DNA from: Tetrahymena elliotti 4EA
Lineage: Eukaryota; Ciliophora; Oligohymenophorea; Hymenostomatida; Tetrahymenidae
Reading direction: 5' to 3'
Length of the DNA: 64,000 bases
Assembly: GCA_000231825.2 (NCBI GenBank)
Contig: JH720308.1
Location: 1,039,675-1,103,674 of the forward strand
A model generated the notes under the pieces. The model was given only the letters and a program-made list of their open reading frames with translations, did no database searches and was not told where the DNA came from. Position 1 is the first letter of the stretch. Every line of letters begins with the position of its first letter. The position numbers and the translations under genes are program-made. Below, one piece after another: positions 12,316 to 23,990 of the stretch.

Positions 12316-13444
12316 GAAAGCTTAATAGCAAATAAACACACAAAAAAAGCAAGCAATAAAAATATAAATTAAGAATAACTTATTGTTAAAAGATTAAGAA
12401 ATTTAATCTTTATATAAATAAATAAAATAATAGAATGAAAGTATCCAGTATTTTAGATATTTAATCATTTATTACAAATTCAATTATTTGGTATAAATAA
12501 GTTCAAAAATATTTTTCATTCTATTTATCTATCAACCAATCAATCAAACTACTTTAGTTAATTATTTATTTATCATCCATTTTTTCACTCCTTTTGTATT
12601 TTTTACACATTAAACCTGTATTCAAAATTACTAACTAAATTTTATAAAAAAATTAGTTTTTGCTTAACAATTCTCAATTTTTTTTATTTCATCTTTTTAA
12701 AAATATCATTTTTAATTTTATTTAATTAATTTATTTGCTTTATTAACTTTTCTTGGTCACCATTTACTTTTTTATTCACATTGAAACAAAAAAATAAATT
12801 TCTATCGACTCATTTTTTTAACTTATTTTTATTTTATCAAAACAAAAATATACCATTCATATTAGAGATTCAAAAAAAAAAATTTATTCATCTTTTTATT
12901 ATTTTTTTGTTTATTTGTAAGATTCGATTAAATTATTTTCAAGCTTCTTTAATTCAAAACCAAAAAAAGTAAATTTTAAATTATAAGTTATAGTTTGTTT
13001 TTTATTCAATTTTATTGCACATGCTTTTTGAATAAGAACATAAATAAATTAAATTTTTTTTCAAACTTACTTCTTAAAAGCATAAAAAAACTTTAACACT
13101 ACTATCAGTTTAGATAAGTTAATTTTTATTTATCTTTAGCATTTTTTTATTCATTTATTTAAGAAGAATATTTAATAGAAAAAAATCAATCACTCTAAAC
13201 AAAAAAAATAATTAATTCTATGAAATAAATATTCTTTTTTTCTTTATGAAGTATAAAGACTCATTTAATTTTTATTTTGCTAAAATTTAGAAAAGATTAT
13301 TATTTTTAATTTGATATGACTAAATTAAATAATTGAATTTCAGCATAAAGCATAAGATACTTTTTATTTATTTATTTCTACTTATTAACAGAATATTCTT
13401 TCAGAATCTAAAAATTAAAAATCTTTTTGAAAAAATTAATTGAA
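12316..13444. other. Intergenic region
   Basis: About 1.1 kb of AT-rich DNA with many A and T runs between two + strand genes. Short open frames have no recognisable content. Nothing else seen. Confidence 0.5.
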
Positions 13445-15718
13445 ATGATGAATTTAGGTCAAACATTGATCAAGAGAATCAGATAGCTTTAAAAATTTAG
13501 TTGTTAATCCAAGTATTTTTTGCATTAATATTAATGCAAATTCAATTTTAGCAATATAAAAGAGACTGAAGAAGATATTTACTAAGCTGAGTCAATTAAT
13601 AAATTCAGATTATAGATGCTTGAAGATCCTAAATATAAAGATTGTTTAGTAGATTTAGTTTTAAAAAACCCTAATCAACTTAACAAAATTCTTAAATAAA
13701 TTGAGAATTTAATTCATTAAGATAAATATACTATGGCAGAAATATTCGAAGCTAAATATTTTAGAAGCTATGTTTATTTGATCGATTAATTTTACAGGAC
13801 ATATAAATCTGATATGGATGGGCAACTTAATATATGTATTAGCATAATTTACAAAATATCTCATATTTTTAATGATTTAGGAAACCTAACTTTCTAAAAG
13901 TAAATACTACTAACTAAAAGAGTTCTTAATGATGCAATATAAAATCATCAAACTTTATAATTTAAATAAATTTACTAATGCCTTTACTGTATAGGTACAT
14001 TTAGAATCAGATAATTAGAGAATGAAGAAAGACTTTTTATGAAATTAAAGGATTTAATTCAAACATAAAAAAATGAAATAAGTATTGATGAACTTTTAGA
14101 TGTCTAATCTAGTCTAGTTAAGATTGCATTTGCTAGAAATTAATAAGAAAGAAATTCTTTACTGGTATTAGTAGATTTAATAAATAATCATGTATTTGAA
14201 AATAGAGAAAAGCTCACTTTTGATAATACAATAAAGGTATGCTAGAATCTTTATAGCTCATAAAGTTACATAAATAAACATTTGTTAGATATTTTGGTTA
14301 AAAATCTTAAAGAAAACATCATTCAAAACAATTTAGTTAAAAGAAATGATTCACAAGAAACATTCAGATTAATCAAATAATAAATATTTGCTTTCAGTTA
14401 AATTTCCCTTTTAGAACACAATACTACAGATGGATTATATTATATTTATGCTTTTGATGAATATTACAAACTCATGGCTAATATTGTTGATACTTATATT
14501 GATATTTTAAGTCCTAAATAGCTAGGAAATGTTGCCTATAATTTCTCTAGAGTAGGATATTACGATTCTTAGTTGATTATTAAAATTGCAAAAACTATTT
14601 TGAAATTTGATTTTTATGGCTTTGATGTAAAATATTTTTTATTATAATCTTTTAATTCATATTAATATTTTATTTATTTTTAAGGAAAATGATAAAGGTA
14701 CATAACTCACAAATAAACTCAAAGAAGTATAAAGCAAAATTTAAGAAATGAGAAATTAATAGTCTCAAAATGGATCACCAAAAATAAATCACGAAGAGCT
14801 AAAAAAGCTATAAAATAATGAAAAAAGAATTAAAACTTCTTTGAGAGCTTTGAGCAATAACATCTAAAAAAATTTCAATCACTTAGATGCTTTAGTTAAA
14901 ATTATTCATACTTTTGCATAGTACAATATTCGTTAGGATAGTAATGTAGATTAAAAGCAAGTCGATCATTTCTTGAAAACCTTTTATTCTATTATAGAAT
15001 TGTTTTCATTGAAATTTAAGGCTGATAAAACAACAGGTGTTCATTTAGAGCTTAAAAATATAACTAGGTCAATATGGGCTTTGTGTGTTTTGGACTCTTC
15101 AGAAAACATTATTGCACCTATTCACTCTTTAATTAATCAATTCCTTTTTAATGAAGAAAATTAATAATACAATATAAATATAGCAGATCTTAGTATTATT
15201 TATCTTGCTTATCTCTACCTTCAAAAGAATCCTGGATCTATTCCTAAGCAACTAGGCTAATACATTCAAGATTTATATTCATAACAAGTTCTTAAATGTA
15301 AATAAAATAATTATCCAATTAAATATAAATAATTTTTATTTTTATCAATTTAGAAAAAAAACAAATTAGTTAGTTCTGCTATGATGTCAAAAAACATATT
15401 GATAAATTAAATATACCAAATAGCTTAGAAGTTAACTTAGATAACATTTTAGTTGATATAATTATTCCAGATTAATAATTTGGAAAACAAGTTATCATAG
15501 ATACTAATGGTTACATGCATTATTTCAGAAATGAATCATTAGAAAAAGGGAGCTCCACCCTCAAGCAAAAGATTCTTGAGTAATACTATCAAAATATTTA
15601 TGTAACAATCCCATAATTTGAATGGGAGTTATTAGATTCTAATGGTAAAATAGAGTATTTACAAAAGCTCTTTGCAGCACTGAAAGAAAGAATATAAAAT
15701 GAAAAATAATATAGATGA
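13445..15718 (+). CDS. RAP-domain (FASTK-like) mitochondrial RNA-binding protein
   Basis: The model has three exons: 13445-14626, 14685-15297 and 15354-15718, giving 719 residues. The N-terminus (MMNLGQTLIKRIRQLQKF) is basic and lacks acidic residues for about 30 positions, which suggests a mitochondrial targeting sequence. The body is a series of helical repeats rich in Leu and Ile. The last 80 residues form a RAP domain: a hydrophobic strand VIIDTNGYMHYFRN, then LKQKILEQYY, then a final strand containing IPQFEWELL. RAP proteins bind organelle RNA and influence its processing or translation; in ciliates and apicomplexans the family is large. A second RAP protein lies on the other strand at 23991-28373. 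The exact RNA target cannot be told. Confidence 0.8.
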
Positions 15719-16228
15719 TGACTAAAAATTATTTTACAAATTATTTAAGTATTTTAGCTGTAGGCTGTTTGCATTTTTATTTAATTAATATTTTTATTAA
15801 ATTTTATTTTTTGTCAAAAAATTTCTTTAAACAAAAATTAAAAATATTTTAATTTATCTAAAATTTTATTACCAATTTTTAAAAGAGTTGTTATTTCATT
15901 ACTTACATAAACTTTTCTTCTATTAAAATATTATCAAACATACCCTAAAATTGATAAGAAATTATTATATTATTATGATAAAATATAGTATTAAAAAAAC
16001 TCTTTGCAGCATTTAAAGAAAGAAGATTAAATTAAAACTCCCTCATGAGATTATTAAAATATTATTAAAAAAAAATTTTATAATTTAAAATACCCTTTTC
16101 CTATAAATGAATTTATTTTTTTTTTCTATTAAAATGACTAAATTTATTTGTGACTTGCGAAAGGACCATTTTTATTAATTTAAATGTAGTTAATTATATG
16201 TATAAAGAATGAGATACTTTAGTATTAA
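15719..16228. other. Convergent intergenic region
   Basis: Separates a + strand and a - strand gene that converge. Contains a 43-base partial copy of the upstream gene's 3' coding end at 15994-16036 (listed separately). Otherwise AT-rich without features. Confidence 0.6.
15994..16036 (+). repeat. Diverged copy of the RAP gene's 3' coding end
   Basis: This segment matches 15663-15705, the last codons of the RAP gene, including the shared word CTCTTTGCAGCA followed by AAAGAAAGAA. It lies 330 bases downstream and has accumulated substitutions, so it looks like a remnant of a local duplication rather than a second exon. It has no splice context. Confidence 0.6.
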
Positions 16229-17782
16229 TCATTCTTATTCAATATTCTTTTTTAGTTTAGATTTATATGGGAATTTTATTCGCATATCTATTTACATGTC
16301 ACATTAAACACTAGCATCGGCATAATAATTTTTTGAAGAAGACTGGACTATCTGCTAAAATAATACATTATACCTTCTTTACCTAATTTTTTCTATAATA
16401 TCCGTCAATTATAACTCAAAAGAATTACTTTTTTAGATTAATTAATTTTATTATTCTAGATGTTATTACTTTTGATAAAGAATCTCTTGCTGCTTCCTTA
16501 TACAATCTTCTTTAAGTTTTAATATCTTTTATTCATAATTTTATTTTAATTAATTTATTTTTTGCAAAAAGCTTTTTTCTTAACTTAGCAGTTATTCTTA
16601 AATTAGTTTGTCAATTTGTAAATCTTTTTCTAAAATTTTATTTTTCTCTGCTCTTTCAGCATTTAGCTATTTAGAATGAAGTTCATTTAAATTATGGAGC
16701 ATTTATTTTTGTTAAACGAGATTGCTATAACTCATAAAATTCTGACTTTGATAATATTTCATGCATTTAAATAAAATTTAAGATATTTATTTATAGTTAC
16801 CAATTGATATTTTAGGTTTTTCTTCTTCTAAAAGGGAATAGAGTTCTTAGGCATAATTTTATATTAATTTTGTATCAAATCTTTTCTCAGGAAATAAGTA
16901 ATTTGATATTTCTTTGCGAATTATTCTTATTATTTTACTAAAAATAGTGTCTTGTCTACTTACATATTTTAACATAAGTAGAAGTAATTTAATTTATTCA
17001 GTATCATCTAACCATTCTTAGTTTTGGAAGTTTTTTTTTTTGTTTTGATTAAATTACTTAATATAATTGAATAAAGGTTAATGAGAGATCTTTACAATAT
17101 CTGTTTCTCCCTGCATTAAATCATCAGATATTTTTTATATTTCAGGACACATAGGCTCAATTTATGTATCAGAATCTTCTATTTTCTAGAGATGCTTGAA
17201 ATTAATAGCTTTTCCTTTTTATATTTATTTAATTAGTACCATAGAAGATCTAGATTTTATAATATTTATAGAAGGAGGTATCGCTTTACTTTCAATAGAA
17301 GAAGAAGATTCTATGTTTTTTTAATTACTATCATTTTATTATTAATTATAAACTTTCTAACCAATGATTTGATCATTTTTATCTAAATCCTACTTTTTTT
17401 TATTGTTAATCTTCACATAAGTAGTAAAAGATTCTTCATCATTAAATTTATCTTTGGTAATTGATATTTTACTCACAGGAGATGTATCTCCTACTTTCCT
17501 TCTTAAAGCATTAGGTGATAGAGATTTTTAGCTTTTAATTTAATTAGCTCCTCCAAGGAAATTTGAGAATGATTATATAGTTTTAAATGATTTATCAATG
17601 TCTTTTAAAACACTAATTTTAGTAGTTTTATTTTCATTTTACTTTAAAGCATTGCTTATTCTTGGTATCTAAAAAACTTTTATTTCATTTTCTGTTTCTA
17701 TTTTTTTTGAGGGTATTTTTTTATCAGAATTAGTCCTCAGACCTTCTTGGCTGATTTCACTTAAAGAATCAATTTTAAACAT
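16229..17782 (-). CDS. Coiled-coil protein of unknown function
   Basis: Read on the - strand, one frame is free of TGA from about 18008 down to the TGA at 16229-16231. The first in-frame ATG is at 17780-17782, giving 517 residues. The N-terminal half is Ser/Lys-rich and probably disordered. The C-terminal half (about residues 280-470) is rich in Leu, Glu, Lys and Gln in heptad-like order, suggesting a long coiled coil. It ends in a short tail with VQCDMQIDMRI. No enzyme motif is seen. The open frame continues upstream of the ATG without another Met, so an upstream exon with the true start is possible. It converges with the RAP gene on the left. Confidence 0.65.
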
Positions 17783-18267
17783 TTTAATCAAAATATCAAT
17801 CTTTTTACTAAAATTAAAATAATCATTACTTATTTGATTTGTTTTATTCACATCAAAAATATGTACATAACACAATAAATTTTTTATCAGTTTAATTACC
17901 AAATTAGTATATTTTGGATTAAAGAGAACTTAAGTCAATAAAGAAAATTTTGATAGTAACATATTAGTTTTTATTAATTTTGATGAAGTTTACAAAAATA
18001 AAATAGTTCAAATAAATAGATTAGTTTTATCAATATGGAGTTGAAGTATGTTCTTTACAAACATATAGGGTAACAGAAAGAGCCAATCCATCAATAAATA
18101 AATAATTTGTTTCTGGACAAATAAATATCGAATAATTGTGAAATGTTATTTAATAAAGCTTTAGGACAAAAGATCTTATATTATAACTAATATTTATTTT
18201 TGATACATAAAAACTAACTATTTATTTTTTTCTTAACGAAATTTATATTATTATTGTTATTATTAAA
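17783..18267. other. Intergenic region with open frame upstream of the coiled-coil gene
   Basis: The frame of the coiled-coil gene stays open up to about 18008 but has no ATG there. The rest is the short spacer to the stop codon of the dynamin-related gene. No regulatory motif recognised. Confidence 0.5.
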
Positions 18268-21200
18268 TCACCAGAATTTGAAAGTATTTTTTGCTTCTTA
18301 TGTTTTTTAATCGGCTTATGCTTTTCCTTATTACTTTGCTTGATCTTTCATTGCATCCTATACTGCTTAGTTTTAAACTAATTAAGCTGCACCTTTACCA
18401 GCAGCTTCACCTAAAGCGTTATTACCAAATGCCTATTTGGCTCCTGAAGAAGCAGCATTCTATAATCCCTTTTAGAATTGAGGGTTTTCAAAGGTTTTGT
18501 CAACTGCTTAATCTACGAGCTTATGGGTCATTGGTGGTTAGGCAGGAGGTGGGTTACCACCTTAGTTCTAGGGTTAGCCGTTAGGAGGAGCTTAGTTACC
18601 TTAACTTGGGATAGGCTTATTTCCAAAAAGATTATTTGTTTTAGGAGCTTAAGTGTTACTAGTATTATTATTTATATTAGGATTGCTATTGTTATTTGAA
18701 TTAGGATTGCTTGGTTGGCCTCCAATAACAAATGCATTTCCAGTATTTGGCTTTGTACCAACAGGGTTAACATTAGGAGGATTATTTACTGGAGGATTGG
18801 GCCCGCCTAAAGGGTTGACTACAGGTCTTTGTTGTGGTTAATTAGGAGGGAAAATAGCTCCTCGATTTGGATTTGGATTTTGATTTTAATTTGATCCTGA
18901 GAAACTATTATTTGGGTTTTATGGAGCTCCAGTTTAGTTGGGTTTGATTTCTGTCATACTATTATTTGCAGAAGTTTAATGGCGAGGAGGAGGAGGTTAA
19001 GCTGGGCCATTATTCTTTTTACCTGAACTATTTGCAATAGCTTACTCTCTCTCTTTAGATACGTCCTGTTAATAAATAAATAAAACCTTTAAAAAAAAGC
19101 TGAAAAAATAAATTAAGAAAATACATTAGCAGGCTTAGCATACTTTTCATAGCTGGAAAAGTCTGGGTCTCTTCTAATCATTTTAATTGAAGTCTTTAAA
19201 GTTTCAACAGCACTCGATAAAGTTTTTCTTTCTTCAACAATATGAGTAGGCTTTATGAAAAAACAAGAATAAATATAAATTTTTATAAAAACTAAATTAC
19301 TTCAGCCATCAAGTTAAAGTATTTTTCACTTTTGCTGGTTGCTTCGAACAAGGTTTATTATAATTTGAACTAATTTTTTCATAAAATTTTTTTCTATTTT
19401 ATCCTTTTAGAAAATTAAAATTTACTTATGAAGCTTTAACCAAGAAGTATCCAATAAATTTAGGTACAGAGTCACGAATCCCTCTCATGACAAGACTGAA
19501 GTAATCATCAAGTCTGTATCTCAATTCATGAACTAAGGGATCTCCACTTTATCTCACATAATTTTGACTGAAAGGTGCTGAGTTTCCTTGGTTTTGGTTA
19601 TTTTTGGGAATAGGCTACTTAGGGTCAGTTGGGGGATTTTCCTTTACACTTGATGAAGCTCTGCTTGTAAGATATTCAATATCATTAGTAAAGATATAAC
19701 CAATTTCAGAGTCAATCAAGCTTTCGATTTTATCTCTTGCAGAATCTCTTTCCTAATTAATTATTTACACAAAATATTAGATTTTATATTAACGCTAAGA
19801 TAATTTACATTCTTGAAATGTGCAAGGATATTATCTTGTAACTCTTCCTTGAGAGCAGGGACTTTACTTACAATTTTATCTAAAATATTTATAGCGATTT
19901 CTTCTAAAACATGATATATTTCATTGACACATTCGAAGGCGGGGTCTTTTAATTTTTAAAGAAGAGGAGTCAAGAGGGCTAAAAAGGCATCGATAGAAGG
20001 GAAACCAGGAATACTATCACCTTCATGCTTGATAATAGCATTTTTAATATCAATATCACTATACTATTCAGTAGGTTTAAATGATCTAATATCTGAATAC
20101 AAGTCAGTTAAAATAATTCTAATTCTATGACCTGCAGGTAATTTATTTTTGTCATGAGTGGCTAATTTATCATAGCTGCCATTAATTGAATTCTTGAAAG
20201 CAGTTGAGAAATCACTAATGACCTATTCACATTTTAATAAATTAAATTAATTCATATTTTATCAAAAATATTTTTTACCTTCCATAAGTATTTTAGTTTA
20301 TCCTTTTCATCTTCAGGCATACCTGTTCCTAATTCCTTCAGTCTGGCTTCCTTTTCAGTTATTTGCTTTTGAATTTCAGAAATGATTTGAGGTAAGCAAG
20401 TTCTAATGTGGCTATAAAGAACTTCAGTCAACTTATTTGTAAGGGACTTAGTACCAAGTAAACTTGCAGGTAAAGAAGAGTAAACAGGACTGGTAGAGAA
20501 GAATTTTCTTTCATCATCAAGAGCTTACAAAACAGTCTTCTTTTCATTAATATCAGCTTAAGAACGATTCTTAATACCAACGTAACCAAGTCTCAAACCA
20601 ACATCTTCACCAGTCAATAACCTTCTGGCATCTGTACCTCTATCCATGATATCAATCTTAGTGATACAACCAATAGTTCTTAAACCTTAAGGATCCAGCT
20701 ATCTAGCCATCATCAAGCCATCAGAAGTTGTAATATCTGCATTAGCAGGAATAACACACAAAATGATAGTCTTAGGGTCTTTGCAATATCTAATTTATAG
20801 AAAATATTGATTAAATAAAATTAGCATTATTGGTTAAGATTTAAAATTTTATTTTCTACAAAAAATTAATTTTCCATTTACATTTATTTAATGATAAAAT
20901 GATCATTTGATTGCTATTTTTTAAATATTTTTGATAAAGTAATCTTATTACTTAACATCATTTTGTTTAGTTCATTTTAACAATGATTAAATAAGCGGAA
21001 GAACTATTTCTTTATAAAATTTATTTTCTCTTGCTTCTATTTTTTGAAAAGGGAATAGAAAGAAAGATCAATCAAATATTAGAAATTTGATCAAGAGATT
21101 GACAAAAAATTAATTAGGCAATAATTATTCATATTAAAACTCTAAAGTATCTTTTTCCTTTGATTGCCAATTAGCTGAATTTTAAATTATTTGTTATTTT

Positions 21201-22078
21201 TGATTAAATTTATGCTGACTATTTCATTTTCATAATTAAATTATTATTTACCTTCCTGCCATTTCTTTTGTGATTTTTTCAATATCTTAAGTTTGATCAG
21301 ATCCCTTAACTGGAATTTTAGTGATACCAGGTAAATCAATAATAGTAAGATCAGGGCATGTTGAAGAGTAAATAGTAAGAACAATAGGTTTGTCAACAAT
21401 ACCTTTGTTTGCACCAGCAATGTTATTAGTTAATTTATCTATGTTTTGCTTAACGATTTAGAAATCAGTAAACTTTTATCCTGGAATTTCTTCAAAAACA
21501 CCATAAGGTACGCTTAATTTTTCTTTGGGAACATAAAACAATCTCATTTCCAAAGGTCTTCTTGTGACTGTACCCTATTAAGTAAAAATAATTTAAATAC
21601 CAAAATTAACACAATCTTTATTTAAAATAGATTTATTCTATTGGATTTGCTAATTAAACATCATATTTTTAAACTTTTTTTGTTTAGTTTGAAACTTTAA
21701 AAAACAAAATATTTAGATAAATGCCATAAACAACTTAAAAATTTAGCTAAGTCTTTCCACTTTTTAAAAATATTCAAATAAGATAAGATATTTCTTCAAC
21801 AAATATGATAAAAAACTGAAAATTTAATTCAAATCAAATAGGATAAATCAAACAAAATAAAAAAGCTTTGCTATATATAAAATATTTACCTCTCCTCTTG
21901 GTAAGAAATCAAGACCAACAATCTGCTCAAGTAATGATGATTTACCTGCGGATTGTGAACCTAAAACTGCAATACGAGGTAAATCAATATACTTGTGAAG
22001 TCCGGTATCTCTTAATCTATCAACTAGAGTAACAAATTTTCTTAAATTTGTGACAAGTGTGCTTTGTTCACTGGCCAT
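18268..22078 (-). CDS. Dynamin-related GTPase with Pro/Asn/Gln-rich tail
   Basis: Eight exons on the - strand: 21890-22078, 21252-21574, 20279-20789, 19809-20222, 19426-19752, 19301-19369, 19125-19250 and 18268-19065. Together they give 918 residues. G1 is GSQSAGKSS (40-48), the switch Thr lies in GTVTRRP (64-70), G3 is DLPG (143-146) and G4 is TKID (near 212). A dynamin middle domain follows. The GTPase effector region is split over exons 5-7 ([23 protein letters not shown]). No PH domain is visible. The last 260 residues are rich in Pro, Asn and Gln (PPPPR, NNNSNPN) and end in FKFW. Dynamins sever or remodel membranes. Ciliates have several DRPs with roles in endocytosis and nuclear envelope. 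The tail is unlike classical proline-rich domains and may drive assembly or partner binding. Intron 2 (462 bases) is the longest in the window. Confidence 0.92.
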
Positions 22079-23990
22079 TATACTTTATCTCTATTCTTTT
22101 AGTTAGTTTGTTTATTTTATTTTTCCTGATTATTTTCAACCCAAATTATTATTAATTTGTAATTAATTATTGTGATTTATTGTCTTCTTTTAGTCTATTT
22201 ATTATTACTAAGTTAATAATAAATAAATATATTATCATTATCAAAGAAAGAGCTTTGAACAAAAACAAACAAGCAATCAAGCAAGTTAGCTCTCGTTTAA
22301 GATCTTTCTTTGTATTTTGCATGAGCAAAACCTTGAAAAGTTGATTAATAAAAAAATAATAGAGAAAGAACTTTGAAAAGTAAATGATCATACAATATCA
22401 AAATTAATTCCAAAAAAAAATAAATAAACAAAAATTATATGTAAAATGTATTCTTTTATCATTTATTTAATTTTCAAATTATTATGCTTCAGCATTGCAT
22501 AAAAGCAATCAGATTTATTTAACAAAATAAATAATTCCTTTTCATTTTATTTTTAAATAACTTTTATTCATTTTTGAAATTCCTTTTATTTTTCTAATTA
22601 ATTTTAAAACCCATATTCTTGTGTATTTAATCAGAAATTTCTTTTAGCATTTACACCACTTGTTAGATCTAATTAATATCTTTCAATTAATCAAGTCTTT
22701 TTAAATGAAAAGTAGTCAACCTCATCAAATATTTTTATTACTCTCAAAATTTATGAACCGATATATCTGCAATTAATATCAAAATGAATGTAAGTAAATA
22801 ATATCATCTTTTAAAATACAATACCTATTAATTTTTCTATTTAATTTACATATTTTTAAAAATGTGAGTCCCTCTTTAATTAAATCATCTCAAGTCTATT
22901 CGCTTTAGACTCACTGATATAAAATAGAAAAAAAGCTATAATTATCATAAAATTCTGTTCAACTAAATTTCAAATTATTTTAGAATAAAGATGAAGAGTA
23001 AGTACTCTAATTAACTAGAATTCAAAAATCAAAAAATTATTTAAATAATTCTTTAAATTTATTTTTTTATACTAATTATATTTTTGATTAAATTTAAAAT
23101 AATTTTATTTAAAAATCTATTGTATCTAAAATATTAAATTCAAAGAATCTAAAATTATCAAAAAAAAATATAAAGAGTTAGAATTAATTATTAAATAATA
23201 ATAAAATGATAGAAAATAAATCTATATAATACTCAACAGAACTCTCTTTATTTCTTTGTGACATATGTGCTGATAATCTATTAAATTGTATATTTTATCT
23301 AAAATAAAATAATTTATGAGCTTCATTAATTATAAAAAGGAATAAATTGAAATAAATAAATTTTATGAAGAACAAATAAATTTTGATTTTAAAGACAAAT
23401 GAATCAACTTTAATTTATTATTTAATTATTTAAAAGTTTTAATTATTTTTGGAATTATAAATATCTATTTTACCAATTAATTTAAGAAACTTAATGAGAT
23501 ATGAATTGTTGTTTCTTTTTTAATAAGCATTAAATTTATAATTCCATGATAAAATACTCATGTTAAAATGTTTATCAGCATAGTTAAAATTAATAATTGT
23601 TAAAAGAAATAATAATTATTAATTTAAAATAATTGAAAAAAAACTATGAAATGGGTAATTTACTAAAACTTAATTTTTTATTTTATTTATGTTTTTTTTA
23701 ATTTAAAAAATTACAAAAAAATTAAAAGTTTTCAAACAATTTTAATTTAGATTAAACTATTTTTTTATATCTTTTAGTTGGAAATAATTTAAATTAAAAT
23801 ATTTAAATGATTTATAAAATATAAAGGAAAAAAAGTTATGAAATGAGATACTTTTTATCGTTGATGATGATTTAAAACATTAAATTAATTTTATTTAACT
23901 TAAAAGAACAAAATAATTTTGGCTTTATTTACTTGAAAAAGCTAGTATTATTCTAAGAATTTATTTATCAATTCTCTTTATCATTTTTTT
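22079..23990. other. Gene-free AT-rich region
   Basis: About 1.9 kb upstream of the dynamin-related gene and downstream of the large RAP gene. Base composition is extremely AT-rich, with only short, low-complexity open frames. It should hold the dynamin promoter on its left side. No repeat, RNA gene or conserved motif was recognised. Confidence 0.6.

Noticed and set aside
18291..18841. Three + strand open frames rich in Leu, Gly and Pro
   Set aside because: They are antisense to the Pro/Asn/Gln-rich tail exon of the dynamin-related gene, which fits splice phases and the domain order.
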